A stretch of DNA of 64,000 bases from Cardiocondyla obscurior (lineage: Eukaryota > Arthropoda > Insecta > Hymenoptera > Formicidae). A model generated the notes under the pieces. The model saw nothing but the letters and a program-made list of their open reading frames with translations, made no database searches and was not told where the DNA came from. This document shows, piece by piece, positions 27,910 through 40,838 of this stretch (within the stretch, counting starts at the first letter, position 1; each line of letters begins with the position of its first letter). Location: assembly GCF_019399895.1 (NCBI RefSeq), contig NC_091866.1, forward strand, positions 4,447,501 to 4,511,500, read 5' to 3'. The position numbers and the translations under genes were made by a program.

Positions 27910-29992
27910 AGCGCTACAGAAATAGGTTGTATAATTTAAAAATACGCATCTTGGTTTGAAATTTCAACGTGATTCGCATCAATTATAACGAAAAGGATCT
28001 TCTTTCTCCGATAGTATTCCGAGTAGCTAAGAAAAAGAGAATTTCTTCTCTTCCGTTGGTTCTCGACGTTTGCGACAACGTAATCTTATACCAGGACTCC
28101 TTGAGAGATGAAATTAAGGTGTTAGATAATGCATCACGTTATTTAATGCGTTGTAACATTGCATTTATGATAAGTAACACGGAGTAAAACTTGATAGAGT
28201 CAGATGTATATATTGCGTACCTTGTATTTATTTTATTCTTGTATTTACTTTTATCATTAATGGAGTAAAAAAAAAATGTTTTATGAAAAAGTCCGCTAAG
28301 AAAGATCTATGTTCGATTATTTTTTTGCGATATTTTACTGTGGAGATTAAAGTGATACATTTTGTATATATTGACGGGTATCGCTATTGATCACTGTCAG
28401 TTAACCGAGCAAAAGCGGGATAGGATAAACTGTCTAAAGCCCAGCAGCTGATATTTTGCATACAAAAGATACCAAGGCATACAGGATAACGTGATAATCC
28501 AAAATAGTTTGCTTCTTCTCGCAAGGTCCGTTTCTCGCTTTCGGTTTAAAGCACGAATCTGTAACATAAGTGAGACTTTACGAGGGATTTATTAAAGCTA
28601 TCGAATTGACAGCACGAACGGAATCACAATTTTATTTGCTGGATTAGAAAAAAAAAAAAATATATGTATATGTACATACAGCGTATACAATTATATTAAT
28701 TTTTTTTTTTTTATTATGCATTTATCGTTCCTATTTATTGAAGGAAAAATTTCGACGAGTTAGTTTAAAAGATTTTGGCAGTGTAAAAATATTATTACAT
28801 TTACAACGTAAATTAATGAACGGGTATACCGTGTATTCTTTATTTTCATATAATTTTATATAAAATTATTTTATTATCATCTAAAGTAGCAATTCCAACG
28901 TAGTAAAACTGTAAGGATAGATAAAACTTTCTTAGGGATAAAATGGATTTAACTTGGAGCAATTTCTCTTCTGGAAAGGTGTAATCAACACTATGAAAAA
29001 TATCCGTTTTCACTCAAACGACTAATAGTTCGCGCATTTGCCGAGGTACTTTTTGAATGTAATTTTCAATTGACGTTCATCGGCTTCGCTCGGCGAGCGA
29101 ATATCGGAGTCAATCGACGTCAGAGCGGGCGTTCTTCCGAGACATTCCTGGAATACAAGTCACTCGTGAAAATGCGTATAAAAAATTTTATCATTTTTAT
29201 CAGAAGATTTACGTTTCGCTTTTAAATATGTATCCAGGAAAGCTCGCGTCACTTTACTGCCGGGCTGAGGTAGGGAGGGAGAGGGATGGGGGATGAAGCA
29301 CCACTTTCTCAGTGAAGAATCATGAATGTTTCGAGGATTCGTATACCGTGCATATGTATACGTGTTCATGCAAAAGGCTTTTCAGCCTGGAAATCTCCGT
29401 TTTTCCGCTGGGTATACGTCTATTTGCTTGCCGCCGGCATACTGCCGCAAGCACTTTCCGCGACATTTTGCATATTCCCGATCCACTCGACGATAAGCTT
29501 TGAGTATTATATCCCACCACTGACTTTACCGACCACTTTGCCATTACTCACCGACTCCGAATTTTATATCTTTTTTAATGCCGCGCCTCGTACCTATATT
29601 AAGCACTAGATAAAACGGGCACACAAATATTTAACTAAAAGTCCTACGCGGTAATTAAAGTATCATCGCATTAATGTGCTACGGATCGACGTAGCTGTAT
29701 TAATTCGGAAAATCGATTAATTAGCCGTAACTACTTGGAGATTCGTTAGATCTTTTTCGAATTAATTAATTCCTCAACGTCGGATAATTTCATAATAAAA
29801 TACTTGATTTTAATACAAGTTCCATTGATATTACGAAATTTCGATGCCTCCTAAATCGATGCGACACAATTGCGAAGATAAAAGTTTGTGGCTAGATCGC
29901 GCAGATTATCTTCAAAAAATAAAGTTGTCATTAAAAAAAAAAAAAATCTGTTTAGTATCGGTCGTCTAGACACTGTCCAGCGCGGACCATGT

Positions 29993-30469
29993 ATCTAAAT
30001 AGATCTCTACGTTTTTCGCCGCGTACTTGTTACTGTTGTGTTCTGACCTTACGCAAAGCTCGACTGCCGAATTCGCCGGGCAAGCCGGTTCCTGCCGCCC
30101 GTCGCGGTAGGGTGAGTACGTGCGTGTGTTTACATCGGCCGGCACCTTGCGCTCGAAATTCTTAAGGTGGTGGACGCGCGGGCGGTGGGCGGCAAGGACC
30201 GGTTTTTGCTCGGCGAATTTGGCAGTCGAGCGAGCATTGCGTAAGATCAACACAAAACAGTAGACTAGTACACGGTGAAAAAACATTCAGATATCTAGCG
30301 TTCTTTAGCTCGTCATTAATTAGGAATAATTGCGTGGTACTTGGACGATTCGAGCGTTACATTTCTGGCTCATCGCTAGACAGTTTTGCTAGACAGCCAC
30401 GAGATGAACCACGAATTGGCTAGCTATTTTTATTAGGTAACGGGTGGGACTCAGCTTCCACTCGGGCGT
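29993..30469 (+). mobile_element. Foldback-type dispersed repeat, copy B
   Basis: This is the better preserved copy of the element at 17436-17875. The left arm (about 29993-30128) is the inverted counterpart of the right arm (about 30148-30290): the AATTCGCCG / CGGCGAATT, TTACGCAA / TTGCGTAA and CTGTTGTGTT / AACACAAAACAG segments lie in mirror order. A short GC-rich spacer around 30128-30148 separates them. The right tail runs to CCACTCGGG near 30465. A 106-codon minus-strand open frame (29966-30286) lies wholly inside the arms, and its peptide is an artefact of the repeat. No transposase is present, so any movement would need outside enzymes. Confidence 0.78.
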
Positions 30470-33400
30470 AGGAAAATTCAGCCTCGGATTATTATTCGTC
30501 GCTCGATCGTTATCCGAAAATTATAATGACGTGACTTTGTTACTCGCGACCGGGAGAACCATTTCCTTCCGCGCTGGAAGATCTCGGGAGGGGGAGGTTA
30601 GACTAACGAGCTCGAATCGCGTCTAGAGGAAGAAGAATAAGCAATGCCGCATCTGCTCCTCGCCTCAACGGTTATTATATATATATTTGCGGTCAGCAAA
30701 TAAATTATCGGGGTGCACGCGTCTTGACAACCCAACCGCGACGTCTCGGAGAGCTTCGCGCGGCAATGAAATTTATTCTGTTAGCTGCACATCGTCCGAT
30801 ACGCTGCGAATTTCTCGCTTTATTCGTGACAGTTATACTTTATGCGACGAGCAGCTGCGTTAAAACTTACTTACTTCCACGGATGTTATTTAGATATATG
30901 TGTTGTATAATGAATCGAAATCGCGAAAGAAGTCTTTCTTGGCCGAGGCACGTGGCAAATACCGGATCCACGTCAAATACTTGTCACGTAGATGCAACGG
31001 CTAATCCCTGTTAAGTCTTTTCGGTGGGAAATCCGTAGAGAATTTGAGAAACGTGTTCCTCTCACAAGTTTTCCGTGTCACGCGATGGAAAACTTATCTA
31101 AACGAAACGTACAGCGTTGCAAGACTGTCCCGGTAGGAAAATATGTAATTTATTTTTTATTAATCTTAGTTTGTATAGAAATAATAAATCCATAGGGATA
31201 AAGATGCACGTCTATGTAAATGCTAATGTAAGTGTACAGGATTAGGTAACAACTTTGTTCTTCTCAAATATCTGTGCTACTTTTAGAAATATGAAACGTA
31301 ACGCGTTAATAATTTTTTTATTTTTTTTTTATTTTTCTCCTTATAATTTTTGGAAATGACACAACGAACCGGACCCCTGTGTAATAAATATCTATAGTTT
31401 TTTTTTTTATAATATAAATAAATGTGCATAATGGAGAAAATGAGAAATTTACTTAAAAATCGGTTGTTTGCTAGAGAAGCAAACTTTAAAATAGTAGCGT
31501 ATTATTTAATTTGCTAAATGGATGTATTTGTTAAAACAGCAACATATTATTTAATTTACTAAATGGATGTATTTTAGGTCAGAAATATTGTACGTTTCAG
31601 TTATACTGTCACAATAATACGATTAGTAAACGAGAAAAATCGTTTAATATCAGTCAATGGATTGCAAAAAAGGAAAAAATAAAATAAAATGACATAAAAA
31701 TATAAAAAATGCAGTTGACGTTCCGAGTTTGAGTCGATCTCTTTGAAATAAGTAGGAAAAATCAAATATCATATTTTCGATTAAGATTTCCTCGCGTTTT
31801 ATAACGGACAATAATTTATTTTACAAGCTAAGACAATTTTCGACGGGTTATTGAATTAATAGAAATTATCTTAAGCTACTCGTGAAATGTCGGCGTAGAT
31901 TAAACGAGGACTGCAAAACCGAAGCTAGTATATCGCTAATTAGCATCAAGACTTGTCAAGATATGGCACGCTCGCTTTAATACCACGTTTTATCACTGCA
32001 TCAGGTACATATCGCTTTTTCCAGTTGAGAGAGCTACTTCTCTTGCAACGTATAAACACTTATCACAATTTCGCTACGAACGTTCGCGTGTCTTTTATCG
32101 CTTCTCGTTTACCCGAGTTCCAATTCCTAACATTCTGCTTATATTAACGATTGTAAAATCGCGGTATTTCATACATTCAGCACTTTGCGTGATATAATCT
32201 TTCGCAACATGTGGCACATAAAATACATATTGTAATTAGTATCGATGAAATATTTTAAGCAATCCCTGGCATTTTTGCTCGATAAAATAATACGGTTGAA
32301 TTTAATATTCTGAGTGGTAGCCGCAAATAGCATTTATTGACGTCAAATATATCGTGCATAAATATAAAAAAAGAAAAAAAAAAAAAGAAAATTGATGAAT
32401 ACGGTTCGCCTTTATTAAGAACGTTCAGTCAAAAGTGCTTTCACCCTCTCGTACGCGTTAATGCACAGGTACTTCAGGTATGGGCCGTTTATAGCGACTT
32501 TCATTACCCCGCCAAATTTTATGAGCTTTTGTAGAATCGGTGCGGCGATCAACCACGGAATTGATTCGAATAAAAGTGCCGGCTGTTAAATATTGCTAAT
32601 AAAAAGAACTGCGCGAGAGCATCTATAGCGGAAAAAGCTAGGACGACAAATAGGTTCATTCGCCATATATTATAATTAACTAGTACATTAAAAAAGTTCT
32701 CATTTCATTATTAACCGATTTACAATAATTCTAGCAATTATTAAGTATTTTATTTATTTATGAAATTCAATACCGTTATTATCCAAAATCGCAAATATAC
32801 GTCGAGATATGTTTATGTCAAAATTAATTAAATTTCTATTTTGATTGCGCCAAAGTGTGGCACAAAATATTTCTTTTGTACCGTAGAGCGCAAGATAAAT
32901 GGACGTAGTGAATATTTAAAAATATGTAAAATCGACGTTGAAAATTAATCGACAGTCCCTTTTTCGTAAGGTCAGCTTTTATTTGATTAATAAGTTCACA
33001 TTTAAATTAGTAGCGATCGACTGAGATAACGCACACGTTGTTGAAAATATAAGTTTAAAAGTTTGGAAACGCTATTAGAGCCGCGTCGACACGAACTAGT
33101 GAAAAATTGGTGTCTACGGAAAATTAATTTCTTCTTATCTGCCCGCATGGAAGAACCGATAAATCTGGTCAGCGCATGGCCGGAGTACGATTTACGATGG
33201 CGCGGTAGCTTGGCACGGCCTGTATCATCGTGATTTTCTTTGAGCGCCATCATCGATACAAATTTATCGGTACGGCTTTAACGTTCCGTGGATCGGCAGA
33301 CGTTCGTTTAATCATTATTGAAAGCACAAGATAATTATAATTTGCTTAGCCCGAAACATTTATTTATTATTAAGTTTTTTAAAGCGCGTCGTGTAATAAA

Positions 33401-35043
33401 TTTTAGAAAAATTAGTTCTTCTAACGTGACTCTTTGATAATAATTTATTAGAGGAAGGAATGGAAATACAAGAAATTTTGTTTTCCACTCTTTAGAAACG
33501 AAAACGGGAATTAAAAAAAAAAGAAGAAATTTAAACTCGTAAGAACAGCGTATATTGCATCTTTTAAAGTGAATCTTTACTGGCAGATTGAGCTACTTTG
33601 CACCTGTAGGATGTACTTACTGTAGGAAAAATTAATTTCCCTCAACTTTGCATGATAAAAATAAGAGTTCTTAAAAGCAGCTAGCTGACATCTAAGAAAA
33701 TAATGTATAAACTTTAATATTCCAGAAAAAAAAAAATAAAAAACAAAATCCCCCAAAAAAAACTTTAACGCGAATATTTTGTTAAACAAATAAGTTTAAA
33801 AAATTATTTCGAATAATATATTAAGAGGCTTCCACGGTAAATATAAAATTTATTAAATTGAACCGTGTAATTGCGTCGTAAGAACAATCGGGTGAGAAAG
33901 AAAAGGAAATTGCTGACCGATAAAACGAGAGGTATTCGCGCAATCATGACAAGATAACAGCAATAAACATGATCGATGCATTGAACCGTGTGTACACCTT
34001 GTACGCGTTTGCGATCGATCAAACGCGACGATGTGAAGCGCTAACGGGAGAATTTCCGCGTCCACCCTTTGACCCTTCAAAAGGCGGTATTTGGCGGGAT
34101 ACAGGGGTGTTTCCGTAAGGCTCAACGCGCAATTGAGAAACGATCGAAATAAGCGGGCCGCAAATGGAGGGATGAGGCGTTGAAAAGGAATAAATGCTCC
34201 GCCGCGGCAGGGTCGGGCATTGTAAGACTCAATTTCATGCCCGAATAAGCGACGCAACGCGAGGCGCGACGCGAGCATCCAACGGCCGATGATATTCTCC
34301 GCGCCTAGAGATTGCGCGCGACGGCGCGAGAAGGGGATAATGTGCCGATTCTCGATTTCTGCGGAATGTCAGCCCGATCAATTTTATCTCGCTGATTTAT
34401 TAGGGATGCCGAAAGAAACGTCGTTTCGTGCTCGGATAACGCACGGCCAAATCCCCGCCGCTTTTCCAACGTAATAATTCTTTCCGCGATACCGCTCGCA
34501 ATATTATTCTAATCGGTTACGTGAAAGCGATTAAATGTAGCGCCTTTTGAATTAACATTTTTATATAAAAACTTAAATGTAAAATAAGTAATTGATTTTT
34601 AATTGAATACCATTTTGTCAAACAAATTGCTCATTTTCTTCTCTTTTTCTCTGCTTTATTTGATGTTTAATATTATTTCGTCAATAGTAAAAGTTTAGGA
34701 ACGATCGGGTTATATGATATATAGGGAATGTATTTCAAACACGTGATATATAACGAAGAGTAGGAAAAAGATACATTCTCGACGTTGCAATCTCATTACG
34801 AGCTGTCCATTCGGTAAAGTAGTTTGAGGAAAGGGAAGAAGAAGGTAGAGAGAAGGGATTAAATAGCGATCTTTTTGTAATTTTTGGTTCACAGATTATT
34901 GTAATAATAGATATGGTTTGCGCTATAAATATTTTAATAAAAATAGTGATGGCAAAAAGACCTGCCCTTTCTTTCCTATTTTTTAAATCTCGAATAAAAA
35001 ATTTTTTTTTAATGTTAATTAGTATCATAATGAAATATTAATT
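30470..35043. other. Gene-free region right of foldback copy B
   Basis: CpG-rich up to about 31130, then AT-rich, with another CpG-rich block at about 34010-34500 holding a 141-codon minus-strand open frame (33853-34278). That peptide shows no domain I recognise, and no partner exon was found. Confidence 0.6.
31488..31574. repeat. Tandem duplication, two 42-nt units at 45-nt spacing
   Basis: Both units read AAAA(T/C)AG...TATTATTTAATTT(G/A)CTAAATGGATGTATTT with a few substitutions in the first 13 positions. No coding frame runs through it. Confidence 0.85.
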
Positions 35044-35176
35044 TCAGAAAATTTTTAGATGAACATGGGCACGGTTTCGAAGATGAAAAGGGATGAAAAT
35101 GATTTCTCATAACCCATAACTTTCATCCTCTTGTATCTCTGAAACTGTGCCTATGCTCATCTTGAAATTTTACTGA
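35044..35176. repeat. 133-nt near-complete inverted repeat (long hairpin)
   Basis: The left arm begins TCAG, AAAATTT, AGATGAACATGGGCACGG; the right arm is its inverted relative, ending CATCTTGAAATTTTACTGA. Pairing runs through GATGAA/CATC, GGGCAC/GTGCC, GGTTTC/GAAAC and GGATGAAA/TTTCATCC to a loop of about 22 nt. Most arm differences are transitions, several giving G-U pairs in + strand RNA. It contains no open frame of note. It could be a small non-autonomous transposon or an RNA hairpin precursor. Confidence 0.8.
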
Positions 35177-36366
35177 GATAAATGTTTCATGTAATAGTAC
35201 TATTTGGCGTAAGAAAAAAAAAATCATAATAATTAAAAATTCAGAATTTAATAAATTTAACAATAATGGACGAAATTTGCCATTGCTCTTTAAAAATTTT
35301 CTTAAAAATAATAATTTAAATAGTACGCTATGTCTGCGTCGAGACTTGTATTCACTGGTTTCCGTTTTCCTATCTCGTTTCCAGTAGTTCATTTCTCTTT
35401 GTAACTCGTCGAGTAATAGGCCATTATTAGGGGGAAATAATATCACGGTCCGGTAAGTTGGAGACGAGAAAAGTTTCTTCTTCCAAGAAATACCATGTAA
35501 CCGTACGAGGTAAACTTGTAAAAATTGAAACAGTATGCACATTATGAATAGGAAAAATTTTTCAAAGAATAAATTTTCGAGAATCGCATGCTGGAGTCAA
35601 TCTACAAAGTTGCGTTTAAAAATATCAGTTTCGCGAAAAATAACATTTAAGGGAAGTATAATGAACGCTTAATAACTTTCGTTGCTTACTGTTATTATAA
35701 TTTATCCGGAATAAAAGCTTATTCGAAAAGTGATCTTTAATGAGAAAACGATATGGGACGTAGAAAAACGGTACAATTATTGAGTGTCGATCCGGCTCTT
35801 TTATGATATTGTGCAAATTATTACTCTCGCGCAGTCCTTCTCATGCAGGAGGAAAATACCGTTCAATGTGATAGAACACCGACAAGGAAACAATTACCGG
35901 AGTACTCCGAAATATCCATTTATCACGCGGCCGCCTCGTAGAACTTTATCCACAGCAATCAATCAATGTTCCATTTAATGGAAAATCTTCGCGTCTAATT
36001 CTTAATGTCCTCCGAGGGATCTTTCTTTCTCCCGGTTCTCGTTGGGAGAATGAAAACTTGGAAAGTGTCCGACGAGGCCTCTGAAAGGCCGCGATGAGAA
36101 CCTTTTGTGATATAACGGAAAAGGGTTATGCAAAAATTTTCTTTCAAAATGACAAGTTAATTTACAATATTATAAACCACGCGCATGTTTACCACGTTGC
36201 CTACCTATAACATTCAAATGTGAACTCTATTATTTCGTTCAAAGGAGGATTACATTTTTCTTTACAGAAGTATAATTTCTCTCATCCTTTACCTCCCTTC
36301 TTTTAGATTTAATTTTAAAATGAAAAATCTTGTAGTTTAATATAATAGTATGGCAATATAATAGGT

Positions 36367-36439
36367 ATATACACTATTGTGTATATGTATGCGCGTGTGC
36401 GTGTAATGTTAATGTATATTTAAATGTATACACTAACAT
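36367..36439. repeat. Two adjacent hairpins in a TG/TA-rich stretch
   Basis: ATATACAC and GTGTATAT pair around TATT at 36367-36386. A second stem follows at 36406-36439: ATGTTAATGTATA against TATACACTAACAT, one mismatch in 13, 8-nt loop. The sequence between them is (TG)n-like, so simple-repeat drift may explain part of the symmetry. Confidence 0.6.
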
Positions 36440-39400
36440 ATAATCTGCGATATGTCTTTTGTGTTTTTAAAAGCTTGTACTTGAGTGAAGGTTTTTGAAA
36501 TTATTCATGAATGTCCGGTATTCTGTGCGCTCTTGCTTCCTTTAGTAATCGTTGTATTACGATTTTACATTTCTAACTAGAACGGAAATGGGAGAGTTTC
36601 TCAAAGCAGATATGCCGGCTTGGAGAAAATGTTAGCGGAAAAAGAACGTCAAATGCAGAAACTTCAAGTTTTGCGTGCCTCTCTTTATTTCGCAAAAATA
36701 TTATATTGAAATATATAAATGAAACAAATGAAATATTAACATTAACGTGATTAATACATATAGTCTTACAAAGTCTTACAAAGATCCAATATACATTATC
36801 CGAAGGGTTAAATTTAATTTTTATTGCGTCAGTACATTAAAAGTAAAAATAAAAAGAATAAATAAAAAAAAAATATATTTTATCACAAAATTGATATCTT
36901 AAGATTAAAAGAAAATCAACTACGTATCGTTTCTACCTTCGGCAATGTAAAAACTTACAGCCGATATAGATACTTACAATTAGGGGTAAGCGAACCGAGT
37001 ATACGTAGAACTCTGAAAGGGATAAGCGACGAGCGTATCTTCAGGTGAATCTTTGAACGACACTCGCTGCGCGATGCGGAAACAAAGTTAGCATTACGCG
37101 AATTTGCTACGCCAAGTTGGTAAAACGATTTTCTGTAAAGCCGTCAATTTCGTTTAAAACATTCTTAATTAACGTAGCATAACACACATTACCGAAATTG
37201 CAGTCCCCGTCCTATTCAAGAAGTTTCAAGTGTAATTTTCTCTTCCGCGGTCGCCGCCGACGCCCATAGCTTAGCTGCGTTCTCCCTCCGTTATATTCTT
37301 CTTTCGTTTACTCCACTCTCGCTTTGTTTAGCATATTCTTATTTTCGTTTATTTTATTCATGCTTCCGCGTTTCGGTTGTTACGTCATTTATCACGCTAT
37401 CCTTAATCATATCTCCAATATCTTTGCACCTTCGTGTTAGATTTCTATCGATTATTCACATTTCTTTAGACCGATAACCAATTAAAAGCTCTTAAGATGC
37501 GTTAGAAATGCTTGTGCTTAATATTTGTAGGTATATAATCTTTTAATTAACAAACACTTTATGCACACGTAGACAATTAGATCTATGAGTTAAATATTCG
37601 TAAAAGTCTTGTAACAATTTGTAATCTACTTGTTCGGCGCTGGGGAAAACTTTTACCGAGCTTAAGCAGAATAAAACGCGCTCGCGTAAAGAATGAGGAG
37701 GACAAAGAGAGTAAAATGGAGACAGGAGGGAAAGAGAAGGGACCACAAGGCTGATGCATAATTTATCGCAATTGAAACAAGAAGATGTTTCGCAGCTCCG
37801 AGTGATCGCAGCGAAGATGGTAATTGCGAAGTGAAATTTTATTCGCCGCATACATTTCCGCGGTTGAGCTAGGCGGTTGCCCGGGCGTTGAAACTTCATT
37901 CTCTCCTCGCGGCTTTAAATAAATTATTTTTACTACTTCCGTAACGTTTTGTTTAAGTAAGAGAATACAACTCTCTGGAAACAAGATTCTTGATATCTAT
38001 CGGTCAGTGGGATTAAAGTAAGACACAATGTGCAATATATAAGGTTAATTTTTTTTTTTTTTTATATAATTTATACTAATTAACGTAAAATTTATTATTT
38101 GTACTATTCAGTGCGTGCAGTAAAAAAAAAAATAGCGATATATTTTCACAATAATTGATCTTAAATTACCTTTTGGCAACTCTGATAGATACTCGCAAGC
38201 AGGTACTTCTTTTCCTTGTTTAACGTATCGCAGAACATATGCGGACGTGTACAATTTAGCTCTAAATGTCGCGCAGTTATCCCGTAATCGTAATATTTCG
38301 AAACAACATTCAACTACGTGGAACAGGTGTTTTCTACGTGAGAAGAGTTTTCAGTCAGAATTATTATATGCAGTTTAAGCTAATGTATGCCAAATTGAAA
38401 TTAAAGCATTATCCGATCGTGGTAGCACTCCCTTAAATAAATTAAGACCGGATTATGTAACATTTAAATCGAATGTCTTTAAGACGACGATATTTAATAA
38501 TTAAAAAAAAAAAAGAAAAGAAAAGAACAAACGTATAAATTTTATACCGTCAATTTGAATAAACGCTCATTAATATTTTTCGTCGCAAATGCATGAACGA
38601 TGACATAAATTTCCCTCGTCGTTTCTTTGCTCCGAGAAAGTAGATTGAAATAACATAATTTATTAGAATATGTTTTCATTTTCGCGAAAATACTCAAAAC
38701 CTACGCTTGACGATGACGAACAACATCCAACGGCCACTTATGAATAGCATCACGCACAATAAAAAAAAAAAGAAAAAAAAGACAGAAACGATACCACGAG
38801 GAATTGAATCTCGAGGGAAATTGGAGCTAGTTTCTGGCGAATCGACTAATATGCATTATTCAGCCAATAACTTCGTACCCTACAGCACAAACGCCATATA
38901 TTGCGTTAAACGCATTCACCTAAGCTTCAAATAACATACTTCGGTCAAATAGGGAAAATATTGCATAATCTAAAATATATGTTCTATATAAATTATTCTT
39001 TACATTTAATCGTCGTAAATTAGTCAGAAATTAGCGACGAAGGGTTTAAATATGCGGAGGGTGTACGGACGTTGAAATATGATAAAGAATTCGATCTTTA
39101 AATACAATTAGTCCGAGACAACGTCTACATTTGTTTCGGTGATTATTCTATAATTGCACTGCTGTACGATCTAACAATGCAACATTAATCAGAAGTTCGA
39201 CTCGTCATTACGGAACGACAAAGCCATTAACATGGCTGCAGCCGCGAGTGGATAGACATTAACGGTAGTGCGAGGATAAATGTATTTGGGGAAAGTTAGA
39301 ATCGGCCAATAATTTTGCATAAGCTATACGTTTCGCCGGCTTTATTATAGTTGATACGCTCGTAATGCAGATGTTCCGAAAGTTACCAGCCGGGGAATAA

Positions 39401-39770
39401 CTGGAAAGTTATACTTGAATGAATTTATAACGGTGGGTGTATGCGAAACCCGAACCTGGTCACTACCTGAAATCGATTGAGGGGAAATAACTATTCGTAA
39501 ATGCTTTTTTAATTCGAGTCCCCACGTATGCTTATCTGATTAATCTGCTTTGTGTAATTCCATGCAAAAATAACAACGATTGCTCGTCAATATTATAATA
39601 AAAAAAAAAAAAGAGTAAATTTTCTACTATATAACGCGTAGGTACATTTTTTTTCTTTTTTTTTTTCAATATTTACGTAGGTGTTTTTGTATGATATATT
39701 ATATAAGTAAGCAATGTGTACAGTATGAAATCCGTTTTATTTTTTTATTTATACTATATGCACGAGTAAA

Positions 39771-39794
39771 TTTTTTTTTTTTTTTTTTTTTTTT
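39771..39794. repeat. 24-nt T homopolymer
   Basis: One of the two longest homopolymers in the window. It could be an old retroposed A tail on the minus strand, but no element body is recognisable next to it. Confidence 0.9.
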
Positions 39795-40819
39795 AACGTA
39801 ATTTTATAAAGAGGAAGAGATATGGTTCGATTCGCTGAAAATAATTAAATACTGAAATAGATATATAAAAGAGAAACGATCATTCTTCGTACATATAAAC
39901 TTAAGAAAGAAATAAGCCGATAATTCTTTCCACCACGACACGTATTAAATTTAGCTGAGTAAAAGGAAAGGGCACGTTCAACTTGACGATAGCATTCTAC
40001 GCAATCTAGTAAATTGGAAAGACGGGTTGAGCTTTCGGTACGAAGGCCTTTTCTTAATAGTTGCAGCTTCTTCGCCATCGCTCTTTGCTCATCAACACAT
40101 TTGCCTTTATCTTCCTATCCGGCTCGGCGTTTGTTGCCGCTTTGGCTTGAAAGCCTCCTATCAGCTAGGATTACTGGACTAAGTACTCGCCGTGTATTTC
40201 GCTCTTTCGCATTTGTGGCCGATGTGCTTCGCTTCTAAAAGAAAAAAAAAAAAAAAGAGGAAAAAAAAAACTTTACGATCAACTCTTTACGTCGAGAGCT
40301 CGCAGCTCTTTAAACAGTAACAAGACGTAAAAGAAAAAACGGCGCGTTGAAGACATTTTAATAAAACCACACTCGGAATAAAGCTAAGGGGATAGACGTG
40401 AGCTGAATAGATTTGCATGAAAATCCATGATGGCCGATTGCTACAATATAAGTAGTATGTATACGTTAACTTTGTCAAAGAAAAGCTCGTTGCTCGTGCG
40501 AATTATATAGAATTTTTTTATGTCTCGTGCTAAATTGTCGTTAAATTCACATTGCACGGTTCTTGAAGATTCTAGATAAGTATTTGCGTATTAAGCTTTT
40601 TCGATCCGCGCGCATTGCACTTTTTTTTCATCTTGAATTTTATATCTTCAACGATCGTTGTTGTGTGTCAACTAATCAAAATTTTTTTACTCTCGTCATT
40701 CTAATAAAAAAATATATATAAAAATAAAAAAAACAAGCCGGATCTTCTAAAAGACCTAGAGCATACACTTCCGCGCGAGGATCATTCTTCAAGTTTTCAG
40801 ACAATACTTGTTTTCCGAG

Positions 40820-40838
40820 ATTAGGTTGTCAACCTAAT
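40820..40838. repeat. 19-bp near-palindrome with 9-bp arms
   Basis: ATTAGGTTG and CAACCTAAT flank a single T. This short interrupted dyad is of the sort bound by dimeric transcription factors. No gene is nearby. Confidence 0.7.

Larger units (their letters stand above)
17876..29992. other. Gene-free region between the two foldback copies
   Basis: AT-rich DNA with CpG-rich blocks at about 18040-18340, 19860-20610, 21690-22160 and 29030-29560. The 183-codon minus-strand open frame at 19768-20319 is the longest outside the polymerase, but it reads into Lys-rich and poly-Phe stretches from A/T runs and overlaps frames on the other strand. Short palindromes and microsatellites are listed separately. 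Confidence 0.6.

Noticed and set aside
28850..28869. 20-bp perfect palindrome ATAATTTTATATAAAATTAT
   Set aside because: Only A and T, in AT-rich DNA where such symmetry is expected by chance.
29966..30286. 106-codon minus-strand open frame with internally mirrored peptide segments
   Set aside because: It lies entirely within the arms of foldback copy B, so its pattern comes from the inverted repeat.
33853..34278. 141-codon minus-strand open frame
   Set aside because: It lies in a CpG-rich block where stop codons are rare; no recognisable family and no partner exon.
35123..35542. 139-codon minus-strand open frame
   Set aside because: It overlaps the long inverted repeat and AT-rich DNA and contains a Phe run; no known domain.
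39826..39840. GGTTCGATTCG, resembling a tRNA B box
   Set aside because: No acceptor or anticodon stem can be drawn around it.
40172..40192. CTAAGTACT, like the start of miR-252
   Set aside because: The match ends after 9 nt and no hairpin is visible.
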